The notes: generated by a model from the letters alone, not told the origin. 64,000 nucleotides of DNA from Massilia agilis (GCF_024756255.1 NZ_JANUHB010000001.1:496001-560000), one strand, 5' to 3'; positions 15,336 through 25,293 are shown, counted from the first letter of the stretch. Translations and numbers: made by a program.

Positions 15336-16844
15336 ATGAGTTCAACTTCCCTCCTCGGCATCGTCGGCTGCGGCCTGATGGGCCGCGGCATCGCCCAGAT
15401 CGCCATCCAGGGCGGCATTCCCGTGATCCTGCATGACAGCCGCCCGGGCGGCGCCGAAGAAGCGCGCACCGCCATCGCCGCCACGCTGCAAAAGCTCGCC
15501 GACAAAGGCAAGATCGGCGCGCAGGACGTCGCGGATGCGTGCGCGCGCCTGTCCGTCGCCGCGTCGCTTTCCGACCTGGCCCCGTGCACGACCGTGGTCG
15601 AGGCGATCGTCGAAAAGCTCGACGTCAAGCAGGAACTGTTCCGGCAGCTCGAGGCCGTGGTCGGCCCGGACTGCATTTTGGCGACCAACACCTCGTCGCT
15701 GTCGGTCACCGCGATTGCGGCGGCCTGCAAGGCGCCCGGCCGCGTGGCGGGCTTCCACTTCTTCAGCCCCGTTCCGCTGATGAAGATCGTCGAGGTGATC
15801 GCCGGCCCGCTGACCGACGCCTCGGTGGCCGACCAGCTGGTCGCGATCGCGCGCCAGATGAAACACACCCCGGTGCGCGCCAGCGACACCCCCGGCTTCA
15901 TCGTCAACCACGCAGGCCGCGGCTACCTGACCGAGTCGCTGCGCATCCTGGGCGAGAGCATCGCGCCGCATCCGGAAGTGGACCGCATCCTGCGCCAGGC
16001 CGCGGGATTTCGCATGGGTCCGTTCGAGCTGCTGGACCTGACCGGGCTGGACGTGTCGCAGCCGGTGATGGAATCGATCTACGACCAGTATTATCAGGAA
16101 CCGCGCTTCCGCCCCTCGCCCATCGCGCGCCAGCGCCTGGCCGCCGGACTGCTGGGCCGCAAGAGCCAGCGCGGCTTCTACCGCTACGAAGACGGCCAAA
16201 AGCAGGACGTGGCCGAAGCCGCGGTGCCGCCACGTACCTCTACCCCGGTGTGGCTGGGCGCGGCGGATGCAGCGGCCTTCCCTGCCGTGAGCGAGCTGCT
16301 CGACCAGCTTGGCGCCGCACGCGACACGGGCGAGCGCCCTGCCGAGAGCTCGCTGTGCCTGGTGCTGCCGGTGGGGCAGGATGCCACCAGCTGCGCCGTC
16401 GCCGCGCAGCTCGACCCGGCCCGTACCGTGGCGCTAGATCCGCTGTTCCTGGCCGGCCGCCGCACGCTGATGACCACGCCGCTGACCGCCAACGCCTTCC
16501 GTGACGCCGCCCACGGGCTGTTCGCGTCCGACGGCGTGCCGGTCTCGGTGGTGCGCGACAGCGCGGGCCTGGTGTGCCAGCGCGTGGTCGCCACCATCGT
16601 CAATATTGGCGCGGACATCGCGCAGCAAGGCATCGCGACGCCGGAAGACATCGACAAGGCAGTCACGCTTGGCCTGGGCTACCCGAAAGGTCCGCTCGCG
16701 ATGGGCGACGCGTTGGGCGCGCCGACCATCCTGCGCATCCTGGATGGCCTGTTCGACTTCTACCGCGACCCGCGCTACCGTCCCAGCCCGTGGCTCAAGC
16801 GCCGCGCCATGCTGGGGGTGTCGCTGCTTACACCCGATAACTGA
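15336..16844 (+). CDS. 3-hydroxyacyl-CoA dehydrogenase (PaaH-type, two C-terminal domains)
   Basis: 502 residues, starting 3 bp after the hydratase stop. The N-terminal NAD-binding site is GCGLMGRGIAQIA, followed by the conserved ATNTSSLSVTAIAAA and GFHFFSPVPLMKIVEV. The first C-terminal domain contains DTPGFIVNHAGRGY; a second, more divergent C-terminal domain (about residues 400-500) has DSAGLVCQRVVATIVN and GLGYPKGPLAMGD. The two-domain length of about 500 is that of PaaH/PaaC-type enzymes acting on 3-hydroxyadipyl-CoA, rather than of about 285-residue HbdA. It is cytosolic and uses NAD+ to form the 3-oxoacyl-CoA for the thiolase next door. Confidence 0.93.
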   Translation: MSSTSLLGIVGCGLMGRGIAQIAIQGGIPVILHDSRPGGAEEARTAIAATLQKLADKGKIGAQDVADACARLSVAASLSDLAPCTTVVEAIVEKLDVKQELFRQLEAVVGPDCILATNTSSLSVTAIAAACKAPGRVAGFHFFSPVPLMKIVEVIAGPLTDASVADQLVAIARQMKHTPVRASDTPGFIVNHAGRGYLTESLRILGESIAPHPEVDRILRQAAGFRMGPFELLDLTGLDVSQPVMESIYDQYYQEPRFRPSPIARQRLAAGLLGRKSQRGFYRYEDGQKQDVAEAAVPPRTSTPVWLGAADAAAFPAVSELLDQLGAARDTGERPAESSLCLVLPVGQDATSCAVAAQLDPARTVALDPLFLAGRRTLMTTPLTANAFRDAAHGLFASDGVPVSVVRDSAGLVCQRVVATIVNIGADIAQQGIATPEDIDKAVTLGLGYPKGPLAMGDALGAPTILRILDGLFDFYRDPRYRPSPWLKRRAMLGVSLLTPDN

Positions 16845-16848
16845 ACTC

Positions 16849-16921
16849 GTAGGGTGGGCACTTGTGCCCACGCGTGTACACGCGGCGCGTGCAACCGCGT
16901 GGGCTCGAGAGCCCACCCTAC
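16849..16921. repeat. Palindromic intergenic repeat (GTAGGGTGGGC family), copy 1
   Basis: Starts GTAGGGTGGGC and ends GCCCACCCTAC, with inner half-palindromes (TGGGCACTTGTGCCCA and TGGGCTCGAGAGCCCA). It fills the gap between the dehydrogenase stop and the thiolase start. Related copies are at 21128-21202, 61586-61690 and 63742-63768. Confidence 0.9.
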
Positions 16922-16943
16922 GCCTACCTCAAGGAACAAATAA

Positions 16944-18146
16944 ATGCTCGACGCTTATCTCTACTCCGGCCTGCGCACCCCCTTCGGCCGTGTCGCCGGC
17001 GCGCTGGCCCCGGTTCGTCCGGACGACCTCATCGCCTCCGTGATCCGCAAGCTGGTGGAAACCTCGCCGTTCGAAGCGGGGCAGATCGAGGACGTCATCC
17101 TCGGCTGCGCCTGCCAGGCCGGCGAAGACAGCCGCAACATCGCGCGCCACGCGGTGCTGCTGTCCGGCCTGCCGCACACCATTCCCGGCCAGACCGTCAA
17201 CCGCCTGTGCTCCAGCGGCCTGGCCGCGGTGCTCGATGCCGCGCGTGCCATCACCAGCGGCGAAGGCGAGCTCTATATCGCCGGCGGCGTGGAGAGCATG
17301 AGCCGTGCCCCGTTCGTCGTGGCCAAGAGCGAGTCGGCCTTCGGACGCGACTTCAAGGTGTTCGACTCGGCCATCGGCGCGCGCTTCCCCAACCCGCGCA
17401 TCACCGCGCAATACGGCAACGACACGATGCCGGAGACCGCCGACAACGTGGCGCGCGACCTGGACCTGAACCGCGAAGACGTCGACCGCTTTGCCGCCCT
17501 GTCGCAAGCGCGCTTCGAAGCGGCGCGCGCGAGCGGCTTTTTGGCCGGCGAGATCATGCCCGTTGAAGTGCCGACCGGCCGCAAGACCCCGCCGCGCGTC
17601 GTTTCGGAAGACGAACATCCCCGCCCCGAGTCCACCTTTGAATCGCTGTCGAAACTGAGGGCCCTGTCCGAAGGCGGCGTGACCACCGCCGGCAACGCCT
17701 CGGGCGTGAACGACGGCGCGGTGGCCATGTTCATCGGCAGCCGCGCCGTGGGCGAGAAGGCCGGCGCCAAGCCGATGGCACGCATCCTGGCCGGCGCCGC
17801 GATTGGCGTGGAGCCGCGCATCATGGGCGTGGGCCCGGCCTACGCGATCCCGAAAGCGCTCGAGCGCGCCGGCCTGACGCTGGCCGACATGGACGTCATC
17901 GAGATCAACGAAGCCTTCGCGGCCCAGATGCTCGGCTGCCTCAAATTGATGGGCGTGGCGTTCGACGACCCGCGCGTGAACCCGAACGGCGGCGCGATCG
18001 CGGTCGGCCACCCGCTCGGCGCATCGGGCGCGCGCCTGGCGCTGAACGCGGCGCGCGAACTGGAACGCCGCAACGGCCGCTATGCGGTCCTGAGCCTGTG
18101 CATCGGCGTTGGCCAGGGCCTGGCCGTCGTCATCGAACGAGTCTGA
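16944..18146 (+). CDS. Thiolase (acetyl-CoA acyltransferase)
   Basis: 400 residues; AAGGAAC precedes the ATG. The nucleophilic cysteine is C89 in NRLCSSGLAAV. Further signatures are GGVESMSRAPFV, the NEAFAAQ block, GGAIAVGHPLGASGAR with the catalytic His, and the second catalytic Cys in LSLCIGVGQG. It cleaves a 3-oxoacyl-CoA with CoA to acetyl-CoA plus a shortened acyl-CoA. The N-terminus resembles 3-oxoadipyl-CoA thiolases (PaaJ/PcaF/DcaF), in line with a dicarboxylate or aromatic-derived substrate, but specificity is not proven. A palindromic repeat separates it from the dehydrogenase gene without changing strand or order. Confidence 0.95.
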   Translation: MLDAYLYSGLRTPFGRVAGALAPVRPDDLIASVIRKLVETSPFEAGQIEDVILGCACQAGEDSRNIARHAVLLSGLPHTIPGQTVNRLCSSGLAAVLDAARAITSGEGELYIAGGVESMSRAPFVVAKSESAFGRDFKVFDSAIGARFPNPRITAQYGNDTMPETADNVARDLDLNREDVDRFAALSQARFEAARASGFLAGEIMPVEVPTGRKTPPRVVSEDEHPRPESTFESLSKLRALSEGGVTTAGNASGVNDGAVAMFIGSRAVGEKAGAKPMARILAGAAIGVEPRIMGVGPAYAIPKALERAGLTLADMDVIEINEAFAAQMLGCLKLMGVAFDDPRVNPNGGAIAVGHPLGASGARLALNAARELERRNGRYAVLSLCIGVGQGLAVVIERV

Positions 18147-18160
18147 AAGGAGAACCTCTC

Positions 18161-19384
18161 ATGTCGGGAGCACTGTCACATATCCGCGTCCTCGACCTGA
18201 CGCGCGTCCTCGCCGGTCCCTGGGCCTCCCAGCTGCTGGCGGACCTCGGCGCCGAGGTGATCAAGATCGAGCGCCCGGGCAGCGGGGACGACACCCGCGC
18301 CTGGGGTCCGCCCTACCTGAAGGACCAGGACGGCAAGGACACGCGCGAGTCGGCCTACTTCCTGTCGGCCAACCGCGGCAAGAAATCCGTCACCCTGGAC
18401 ATTTCGACGCCCGAGGGCCAGGCCATCGTGCGCAAGCTCGCGCTTGAGAGCGACGTCTTCATCGAGAACTACAAGGTGGGCGACATGGCGCGCTACGGCC
18501 TGTCGTACGACCACCTGAAGGAACTGAATCCGCGCCTGGTGTACTGCTCGGTCACCGGCTTCGGCCAAACCGGCCCGATGTCCACCTTTGCCGGCTACGA
18601 CTTCATCATCCAGGGCATGGGCGGCCTGATGAGCATCACCGGCGAGCGCGACGACCTCCCTGGCGGCGGCCCGCAAAAGCTTGGCGTCGCCTTTTCGGAC
18701 CTCATGACGGGCATGTATTCGAGCGTCGCCATCCTCGCGGCACTGGAGAACCGTCACAAGTCGGGCGAGGGCCAGTACATCGACATGGCGCTGCTGGATG
18801 TGCAGGTGGCGGCCATGGCCAACATGAACATGAACTACCTGGTGTCCGGCGCGATCCCCAAGCGCCAGGGCAATGCGCACGCCAACATCGTGCCCTACCA
18901 GGTGTTCCGCTCGAGCGACGGCCACCTGGTCCTTGCGGTTGGCAATGACCGCCAGTTCGCCAAGTTCTGCGACATCGCCGGCTGCCCGCAACTGGCCACG
19001 GACGAGCGCTTTGCGACCAACGCCAACCGGGTCAGGAACCGCGAAGTGCTGGTACCCATGCTGCAGGAAGTGCTGCTGACGCGCACCACCGCCGAATGGG
19101 TGGCCCCGCTGGAAGCGGCCGGCGTGCCGTCCGGCCCGATCAACAACATCGCGCAGACCTTCGAGCATCCGCAGGTCAAGCACCGCAAGATGAAGGTGGA
19201 CCTGCCGCACCCGCAGTCGGGCACAGTGCCGTCCGTGGCCAACCCGATCAAGTTCTCGGGCACGCCGATCGCCTATCGCACCGCCCCGCCCCTGCTCGGC
19301 CAGCACACGCAGGACGTGCTGTCCACGCTGGGCGGCATGGCCGAGGAAGAGATCAAGGCGCTGCGCGACAAGGGCGTCATCTGA
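18161..19384 (+). CDS. Class III CoA transferase (CaiB/BaiF family)
   Basis: 407 residues from the ATG at 18161, preceded by AAAGGAG; the longer frame overlapping the thiolase is rejected. Family marks are [30 protein letters not shown] sequence at the N-terminus, [12 protein letters not shown], and the catalytic aspartate in [13 protein letters not shown] (near residue 184). It moves CoA between acids and would activate the free acid taken up by the MFS carrier. It starts 14 bp after the thiolase stop. Together these genes make a self-contained activation and beta-oxidation module. Confidence 0.94.
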   Translation: MSGALSHIRVLDLTRVLAGPWASQLLADLGAEVIKIERPGSGDDTRAWGPPYLKDQDGKDTRESAYFLSANRGKKSVTLDISTPEGQAIVRKLALESDVFIENYKVGDMARYGLSYDHLKELNPRLVYCSVTGFGQTGPMSTFAGYDFIIQGMGGLMSITGERDDLPGGGPQKLGVAFSDLMTGMYSSVAILAALENRHKSGEGQYIDMALLDVQVAAMANMNMNYLVSGAIPKRQGNAHANIVPYQVFRSSDGHLVLAVGNDRQFAKFCDIAGCPQLATDERFATNANRVRNREVLVPMLQEVLLTRTTAEWVAPLEAAGVPSGPINNIAQTFEHPQVKHRKMKVDLPHPQSGTVPSVANPIKFSGTPIAYRTAPPLLGQHTQDVLSTLGGMAEEEIKALRDKGVI

Positions 19385-19415
19385 CGCCATCACAAAAAAT
19401 CTGAGGGAGATGAAA

Positions 19416-20165
19416 ATGAAAGTCCTGGTTCCGGTCAAACGCGTGGTCGACTACAACGTCAAGGTGCGCGTCAAATCCGACGGCTCGGGCGTCGATATCG
19501 GCAACGTGAAGATGTCGATGAACCCGTTCGACGAGATCGCCGTTGAGGAAGCCACGCGCCTGAAGGAAGCCGGCAAGGCGACCGAGGTGGTGGCCATTTC
19601 GTGCGGCCTGTCGCAGTGCCAGGAGACGATCCGCACGGCGATGGCCATCGGCGCCGACCGCGGCATCCTGGTCGAGACCGACGCCGAGCTGCAGCCGCTG
19701 TCCGTGGCCAAGCTGCTCAAGGCGCTGGCCGACAAGGAGCAGCCCCAGCTCATCATCCTGGGCAAGCAAGCCATCGACGACGACTGCAACCAGACCGGCC
19801 AGATGCTGGCTGCGTTGCTCGGCTGGCCGCAGGCGACGTTCGCTTCGAAACTGGAGATCGATGGTGGCAAAGCCATCGTGACCCGCGAGGTGGATGGCGG
19901 CCTGGAGACGGTGGCGCTGCAGCTGCCGGCGGTGGTGACGACCGACCTGCGCCTGAACGAACCGCGCTACGTCACGCTGCCCAACATCATGAAGGCCAAG
20001 AAGAAGGTGCTCGACACCGTCAAGCCGGACGACCTGGGCGTGGACGTGGCGCCGCGCCTGAAGACCTTGAGGGTGGTGGAGCCGGCCAAACGCTCGGCAG
20101 GCATCAAGGTGCCGGATGCCGCCACGCTGGTGCAAAAGCTGCGCCTCGAAGCCAAAGTAATCTGA
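19416..20165 (+). CDS. etfB: Electron transfer flavoprotein beta subunit
   Basis: 249 residues from the ATG at 19416. An ATG at 19410 directly abuts the GAGGGAG ribosome site, so the second ATG, 6 bp away, is the better start. The sequence [20 protein letters not shown], the [16 protein letters not shown] helix and the C-terminal [16 protein letters not shown] are characteristic of EtfB, which binds AMP and forms a heterodimer with EtfA. It accepts electrons from acyl-CoA dehydrogenase and passes them to the ETF-quinone oxidoreductase. It lies directly before etfA. Confidence 0.96.
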   Translation: MKVLVPVKRVVDYNVKVRVKSDGSGVDIGNVKMSMNPFDEIAVEEATRLKEAGKATEVVAISCGLSQCQETIRTAMAIGADRGILVETDAELQPLSVAKLLKALADKEQPQLIILGKQAIDDDCNQTGQMLAALLGWPQATFASKLEIDGGKAIVTREVDGGLETVALQLPAVVTTDLRLNEPRYVTLPNIMKAKKKVLDTVKPDDLGVDVAPRLKTLRVVEPAKRSAGIKVPDAATLVQKLRLEAKVI

Positions 20166-20185
20166 ATCGAAAGACCTGAACCATC

Positions 20186-21121
20186 ATGACCGCACTCGTC
20201 ATTGCTGAACACGACAACGCTTCGCTCAAGGGAAGCACGCTCAACACCGTCACCGCCGCGCTCCAGTGCGGCGGCGAGGTCCACGTCCTGGTCGCGGGCG
20301 CCAACTGCGGCGCCAGCGCGCAGCAGGCCGCACAGGTCGCCGGCGTGTCCAAGGTACTGGTTGCCGACGCGCCCTGCTTTGCCGACGGCCTGGCCGAGAA
20401 CGTGGCCGAACAGGCGCTCGCCGTCGCCGCTGCCTACTCGCACATCCTCGCTCCCGCCACCGCATTCGGCAAGAACGTGCTGCCGCGTGTGGCCGCCAAG
20501 CTGGACGTGGCGCAGATTTCGGAAATCACCAAGGTCGATTCGCCGGACACCTTCGAGCGCCCGATCTATGCAGGCAACGCCATCGCCACCGTGCAGTCGA
20601 GCGACAAGGTGAAAGTGATCACCGTGCGCACCACCGGCTTCGATGCCGCTGCCGCTACCGGCGGCGCGGCCTCGGTCGAGACGCTGGCGCCGGTTGGCGA
20701 CACCGGCAAGTCCTCGTTCGTGGGCCGCGAGCTGGCCAAGTCCGACCGTCCGGAGCTGACCGCCGCGAAGGTGATCGTGTCCGGCGGCCGTGGCATGGGC
20801 TCGGGCGAGAACTTCAAGATCCTGGAGCCGCTGGCCGACAAGCTGGGCGCAGCCATGGGCGCGTCGCGCGCTGCGGTGGATGCCGGCTTTGTGCCGAACG
20901 ACTGGCAGGTAGGCCAGACCGGCAAGATCGTCGCGCCGCAGCTCTACGTTGCGGTTGGCATCTCGGGCGCGATCCAGCACCTGGCCGGCATGAAGGATTC
21001 GAAGGTGATCGTTGCGATCAACAAGGATCCGGAAGCACCGATTTTCTCGGTGGCCGATTACGGGATCGTGGGCGACCTGTTCGAGGTCGTGCCGCAGTTG
21101 GCCGCTGAACTGGGCGCCTGA
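20186..21121 (+). CDS. etfA: Electron transfer flavoprotein alpha subunit
   Basis: 311 residues. The N-terminal domain starts [22 protein letters not shown], and the C-terminal FAD-binding domain has [13 protein letters not shown], then [27 protein letters not shown] and [22 protein letters not shown]. These are the strongest EtfA signatures. It is the last gene of the plus-strand operon, 20 bp after etfB, and is followed by a palindromic repeat that could act as a terminator against the converging M20 peptidase gene. Confidence 0.97.
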   Translation: MTALVIAEHDNASLKGSTLNTVTAALQCGGEVHVLVAGANCGASAQQAAQVAGVSKVLVADAPCFADGLAENVAEQALAVAAAYSHILAPATAFGKNVLPRVAAKLDVAQISEITKVDSPDTFERPIYAGNAIATVQSSDKVKVITVRTTGFDAAAATGGAASVETLAPVGDTGKSSFVGRELAKSDRPELTAAKVIVSGGRGMGSGENFKILEPLADKLGAAMGASRAAVDAGFVPNDWQVGQTGKIVAPQLYVAVGISGAIQHLAGMKDSKVIVAINKDPEAPIFSVADYGIVGDLFEVVPQLAAELGA

Positions 21122-21127
21122 TTATCG

Positions 21128-21202
21128 GTAGGGTGGGCTCCCGAGCCCACGCGTCACACACGCGCCGCGTGAACACCGCGTGGGCTCGAGAGCCCACCCT
21201 AC
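21128..21202. repeat. Palindromic intergenic repeat (GTAGGGTGGGC family), copy 2
   Basis: Opens GTAGGGTGGGCTC and closes GAGCCCACCCTAC around an inner GC-rich palindrome. It fills the gap between the convergent etfA and M20 peptidase genes and may form a hairpin in either transcript. Confidence 0.9.
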
Positions 21203-21207
21203 CAGTC

Positions 21208-22521
21208 TTATCGCGCGTCCGTCTCCACCCCGGTGGTCGCCAGAATGATCGAAAGGCAGGTCGTCATGGCCTTCACCATCGGCCCCTTCTCCACATCGAT
21301 CCACTCGTCCAGCGAGTGCGCGCGGCCGCCCTTGTCCGGGCCCATGCGGCCGATCGTCAGCGCCGGAATACCCAGGCTCATCGCCATGTTCGAGTCCGTG
21401 GAACTGCTGCGGTACGCCACCTTGTAGCCACCTGCTTCCACCGCTGCCGCCGCCGTCTGCACGAAAGGCGAATCGACAGCCGTGCTGCCAGCCGGCCTGT
21501 CCCCGATCAGTTTTGCCTCCACGGTGATCTTGCCTTCCTTGGTCGAGCGGGCGAAGTTCTCGCCGTCCGCTGCCTCCTGCACGACTTTGAGCAGCCGGTC
21601 TTCCACGCGCTTGAGTTCAACCAGCGACTCCGAGCGCATGTCCACATCCATCCACGCCGACACGGGAATCGAGTTGACCGAGGTGCCGCCGCCGATCAGG
21701 CCAATGCTGTAGGTGGTCTTGGGCGATGCCGGCACCTTGGTGCGCGAGAACTCGCTCGCCGCCTGCCCCAGCGCGAACATCGGGTTGACCAGGCCAAAGG
21801 CGCCGAAACTGTGGCCGCCCGGTCCATTAAAGGTGATGTGGTAGCGCTTGGAGCCCACGCCCGCATTGGTAATGCTGTCCACGCCGCCCGACTCGACCGA
21901 GAAGAAGGACTTGATCCTGTCCTTGTACTGGCCCTTGGTGAACAGGTAGCGCACGCCCCGCAGGTCGCCCGGACCTTCTTCGCCAACGGTGCCGACGAAC
22001 AGGATGTCGTCGCGGGTCTTGATGTGGGCGGCGTTCATGGCGCGGATAAAGCCGAGCAGCACCGACAGGCTCATGGTGTCGTCGCCGATGCCGGGCCCGC
22101 GTAGTTTGGTTCCCTCGCGCTTGACCTTGACGTCGGTACCGGCCGGGAACACCGTGTCCATGTGGGCCGACACCACGACGAACTTGCCGTCGCCGCGCGC
22201 GCCCTTGCGGATGCCCAGCACGTTGCCTTCCTCGTCGATCTTCACGTCGGCCAGGCCCGCCTCCCTGAACATCTTCTCGTAGGCCTGCGCGCGCACCGCT
22301 TCCTTCAGCGGCGGCGACGGGATTTCGGCCAGCCTGATGCCGTCTTCGACGATGCGGCCATGCTCCTTGTCGAGCGTCGCCGCAGCGGTCTTGAACGCGG
22401 GGCTGGCCAGCAGGCGCGCCACCTCGGCTGCGGTGGTGGAAGTCTGGGCGGTGGCAAAGGGGGTGCCAAAGGCGGCGCCAAGCGCCAGTGCGAGTGCGGA
22501 AAGCCGTGCTGCGACCTGCAT
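21208..22521 (-). CDS. Exported M20 family metallopeptidase
   Basis: 437 residues from the ATG at 22521. A Sec signal peptide is clear (RLSALALALGAAFGTPFATAQ). Metal and catalytic positions of the M20 family are visible: SAHMDTVFPAG (His and Asp), GTVGEEGPGDLRG (Glu pair), GIGDDTMSLSVLLG before it, and a C-terminal GRAHSLDEWIDV with the last His. The arrangement resembles peptidase T/tripeptidase or carboxypeptidase G-like enzymes acting on short peptides in the periplasm. It is separated from the sox genes by 73 bp and may be independently transcribed. Confidence 0.9.
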   Translation of the reverse strand: MQVAARLSALALALGAAFGTPFATAQTSTTAAEVARLLASPAFKTAAATLDKEHGRIVEDGIRLAEIPSPPLKEAVRAQAYEKMFREAGLADVKIDEEGNVLGIRKGARGDGKFVVVSAHMDTVFPAGTDVKVKREGTKLRGPGIGDDTMSLSVLLGFIRAMNAAHIKTRDDILFVGTVGEEGPGDLRGVRYLFTKGQYKDRIKSFFSVESGGVDSITNAGVGSKRYHITFNGPGGHSFGAFGLVNPMFALGQAASEFSRTKVPASPKTTYSIGLIGGGTSVNSIPVSAWMDVDMRSESLVELKRVEDRLLKVVQEAADGENFARSTKEGKITVEAKLIGDRPAGSTAVDSPFVQTAAAAVEAGGYKVAYRSSSTDSNMAMSLGIPALTIGRMGPDKGGRAHSLDEWIDVEKGPMVKAMTTCLSIILATTGVETDAR

Positions 22522-22594
22522 CAATTGTCTCCGTGTCTGGTTCTAGTTGCAAAGCGGCAATGCTAGCACACGAGCCCGCACGGCACGGGTGGCT

Positions 22595-23059
22595 TCAGTC
22601 TGCCCGTCGCCCCAGCGCGCGCTGCGCCTGCTCGAACGCGTTGTCCAGGTAGCCGCCGTAGAAGCCCGCGGTATCGCCGCCCATGATGGGGTCGGCCAGC
22701 TTGCGCGCCTGTCCATCGACCAGCAACACGACCGGCGCGAAACGCACGCCGAACTTGCGCGCCACCGCATCCTGCGCGCTTGCATCGGCCAGACCCGCGA
22801 CCGGCTGCGCACTGCCGATCACGACTTCGCGCACCAACTGGCCCTGGCGCACCAGCGGCAGCATGTAGCGCTGTCGCACGTCCTCGCAAAAGCGGCATCC
22901 GGGCAAGGTAAAGAACAGAACCAGCGGGCGGCCCGCACGCGCGGCAAGGCGGCTATCGGCCTCCCAGTCGGCCAACGGGGCGAGCGACGGTGCAGCGCTG
23001 GCGCTGGCGCTGCCGGCTGCCAGCAGAGCCAGCGCGGCGAAGGCACGGCGCCAGTTCAT
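22595..23059 (-). CDS. Periplasmic thioredoxin-like protein (SoxS-like)
   Basis: 154 residues with an N-terminal signal peptide (AFAALALLAAGSASASA). The redox motif is CRFC in FFTLPGCRFCEDVRQRY, and a cis-proline region is seen in VRFAPVVLLVDG. It follows soxW with a 4-bp overlap (ATGA type), so it belongs to the sox transcript. In other sox clusters a second thioredoxin (SoxS) reactivates the SoxY carrier by reducing inactive disulfides or thio-adducts, and that role fits here. The name SoxS is inferred from context and not from a decisive motif. Confidence 0.82.
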   Translation of the reverse strand: MNWRRAFAALALLAAGSASASAAPSLAPLADWEADSRLAARAGRPLVLFFTLPGCRFCEDVRQRYMLPLVRQGQLVREVVIGSAQPVAGLADASAQDAVARKFGVRFAPVVLLVDGQARKLADPIMGGDTAGFYGGYLDNAFEQAQRALGRRAD

Positions 23060-23565
23060 GGCACCTCCCGCCGTGCAAACGCGGCGATGTCTTCGAAGTC
23101 CTCGTCCAGCATTTCACCCGACTCGACCTGGTGGACCACACCGCTGCGGCCCAGCACCACCATCGACGGTATGCCCTTGGGCTTGCCGGTCACGCGTTCC
23201 AGCGCCGTCCCGTCCAGCACCACGGGAAAGGTCCAGCCAAAGCGCGCAACCCACTCTTTCACCTTGGCCGCCTGCCCGGGGTCGCCCTTTTCCACGTTGA
23301 CCCCGACGACCACGATACGGTCCTGGTTGGCCGCGAACAGGCGTTGCAGTTGCGGCGCTTCGTGCATGCAGTAAGGGCACCAGGACGCGAACCACGCGAC
23401 CACCACCACCTTGCCCTGCATGAGCGAGGGAGACACACCGGCCGCCGCGGCCAGCTGCGGCAGCGCCACCTGCTGGCCGGGCGCCGGCACCGTGGCCGCG
23501 TGGGCGGCCCCGGCTAACACCAACCCGGCAAGGCAACTGAGCCAGCGGGCGGCGCGGAACTTCAT
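23056..23565 (-). CDS. soxW: TlpA-like thioredoxin SoxW
   Basis: 169 residues from the ATG at 23565, which overlaps the soxB stop (ATGA). A signal peptide (WLSCLAGLVLAGAAHA) leads into a TlpA/ResA-type thioredoxin domain with the redox motif CPYC in VAWFASWCPYCMHEAPQLQ and the GIPSMVVLG cis-proline loop. It acts in the periplasm. In sox clusters SoxW accompanies SoxB and SoxYZ and is thought to handle carrier thiols. A much longer open frame running back through soxB is an artefact of GC-rich sequence. Confidence 0.87.
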   Translation of the reverse strand: MKFRAARWLSCLAGLVLAGAAHAATVPAPGQQVALPQLAAAAGVSPSLMQGKVVVVAWFASWCPYCMHEAPQLQRLFAANQDRIVVVGVNVEKGDPGQAAKVKEWVARFGWTFPVVLDGTALERVTGKPKGIPSMVVLGRSGVVHQVESGEMLDEDFEDIAAFARREVP

Positions 23566-25280
23566 GCAACCAGCCCCGGATTGCCCTGCACCCCGATCAG
23601 GCGTGGCGTGTTGATGGCGCGCGGCGCCACGGTCTTCTTGTCGCGCAGCCAGCCAGCGACGACATCCCACACCGGCGTGCCGCTGGCGCCTTCGGCCACC
23701 GGCGCCCAGCCGGCCACCTTGTACTTCTTGTCGGCCTCGATCAGCTTGCCGTTCAGGCGCATGTCCTGGATGCGCGCGCCGATCTTCGCCGCCGGTTCGA
23801 TCGCATACGTCATGCCGCCCACACGCACCATGTCGCCGCCCTGCTGGTAGTACGGGTCGGGGTTGAACAGGTTGTCGGCCACGTCTTCCAGCACGGTCTT
23901 GATGGTGGCGCCGGTCATTTCGGTGAGCGTGGTGTACGAATAGGTGGTCGCGGTCTGGTCCATCAGGTGTTCCATCAGGATCGGGCTGCCCGGCAGCAGC
24001 GAGGTGCCCCAGCGGAAGCCCGGCGAGAACGCGATGTCGGCGCCCTTCGATTCCAGCAGCGCATCGATGATCAGCTGGTCGAAGCTGCCGTTGAAGTTGC
24101 CACGCCGGTACAGCGTGCCTTGGGTGACCGCAAGCTGTTCGTTCAGCTTTGCTTCGAACGGCGCGCGCACGCGGGTGACCAGCGCTTCCATCTCGCGGTC
24201 GGCAGGCAAGAAGCGCGAGAACACCGGCAGCAACTTGTAGCGGAAATCCGAGACCTTGCCGTCGCGGACATCGAAGTCGAGCACGCCGAGGAACTTGCCG
24301 TTCGAGCCGGCGTTGGTCACCAGCGTCTTGCCGCCGCCGTTGGAGACGATCACCGGCTGCGGCACGCCATCGTGCGTGTGGCCTCCGAGGATGGCATCGA
24401 TGCCGCGCACGCGCGAGGCCATCTTCAGGTCCACGTCCATGCCGTTGTGCGACAGCACCACCACCACCTTGGCGCCCTTGGCGCGCGCTTCGTCCACCAT
24501 GGCCTGCATGTTCTCGTCCTGGATGCCGAAGCTCCATTCCGGGACCATGTAGCGCGGGTTGGCGATCGGGGTGTACGGGAAGGCCTGGCCGATCACGGCC
24601 ACCGGCACCCCGTTCATTTCCTTGATCACGTAGGGCGGGAACACCTGGTCGCCGAAGTCCGTGGTCTTGATGTTCTGCGCGACGAAATCGACCTTGCCCT
24701 TGAAGTCCTTATTGACGATTTCCTTCACGCGCTGGTCGCCCAGCGTCATCTCCCAGTGCGCCGTCATCACGTCCACGCCCAGCGCCAGGCAGGCGTCCAC
24801 CATGTCCTGGCCGCGCGTCCACAAGGCCGTGGCCGAGCCCTGCCAGGTGTCGCCGCCATCGAGCAGCAACGCGCCCGGCCGGCCGGCCTTCATGCGCTTG
24901 ACCAGCGTGGACAGGTGGGCAAAGCCGCCCACCTTGCCGTACGTGTGCGCAGCCTTCTCGAAGTCCAGGCAGGTGAAGGCGTGGGCGGCGGCGCTGCCGG
25001 GCTTCAGGCCGGTCTGGCGCAGCAGCTGCTCGCCGACCAGGTGCGGCACGTGGCCGCTGGCCGCGCCCACGCCCAGGTTGGCGCTCGGCTCCCGGAAATA
25101 GATCGGCTTGAGCTGCGCATGGCAGTCGGTAAAGTGGAGGAAGTGCACATTGCCAAAGCGCGGCACGTCGTACAGCTGGCCTGCGGACGGTGCGGCCAGC
25201 GCGGCTGGCGCATCGAGCGCCATGCCGCCGGCCGCGGCGATGCCCATCACTTGCAGGAATTCACGGCGATTCAGACCCAT
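23562..25280 (-). CDS. soxB: SoxB, sulfate thiohydrolase of the Sox system
   Basis: 572 residues. A twin-arginine signal is present (NRREFLQVMGIAAAGGM). The N-terminal metallophosphoesterase domain has HFTDCHAQLKPIYFREP and LLLDGGDTWQGS, and TAHWEMTLGDQRVKE in place of the usual GNHD. The 5'-nucleotidase-type C-terminal domain covers about residues 370-560. SoxB is a di-manganese enzyme that releases sulfate from the SoxY-bound thiosulfonate in the periplasm. It lies between soxX and soxW. Confidence 0.96.
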   Translation of the reverse strand: MGLNRREFLQVMGIAAAGGMALDAPAALAAPSAGQLYDVPRFGNVHFLHFTDCHAQLKPIYFREPSANLGVGAASGHVPHLVGEQLLRQTGLKPGSAAAHAFTCLDFEKAAHTYGKVGGFAHLSTLVKRMKAGRPGALLLDGGDTWQGSATALWTRGQDMVDACLALGVDVMTAHWEMTLGDQRVKEIVNKDFKGKVDFVAQNIKTTDFGDQVFPPYVIKEMNGVPVAVIGQAFPYTPIANPRYMVPEWSFGIQDENMQAMVDEARAKGAKVVVVLSHNGMDVDLKMASRVRGIDAILGGHTHDGVPQPVIVSNGGGKTLVTNAGSNGKFLGVLDFDVRDGKVSDFRYKLLPVFSRFLPADREMEALVTRVRAPFEAKLNEQLAVTQGTLYRRGNFNGSFDQLIIDALLESKGADIAFSPGFRWGTSLLPGSPILMEHLMDQTATTYSYTTLTEMTGATIKTVLEDVADNLFNPDPYYQQGGDMVRVGGMTYAIEPAAKIGARIQDMRLNGKLIEADKKYKVAGWAPVAEGASGTPVWDVVAGWLRDKKTVAPRAINTPRLIGVQGNPGLVA

Positions 25281-25293
25281 TGCGTTCCCTTGC

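Noticed and set aside
23056..24537. A 493-codon frame extending soxW back through soxB
   Set aside because: SoxB is certain in another frame, and SoxW has its own ATG with signal peptide at 23565.
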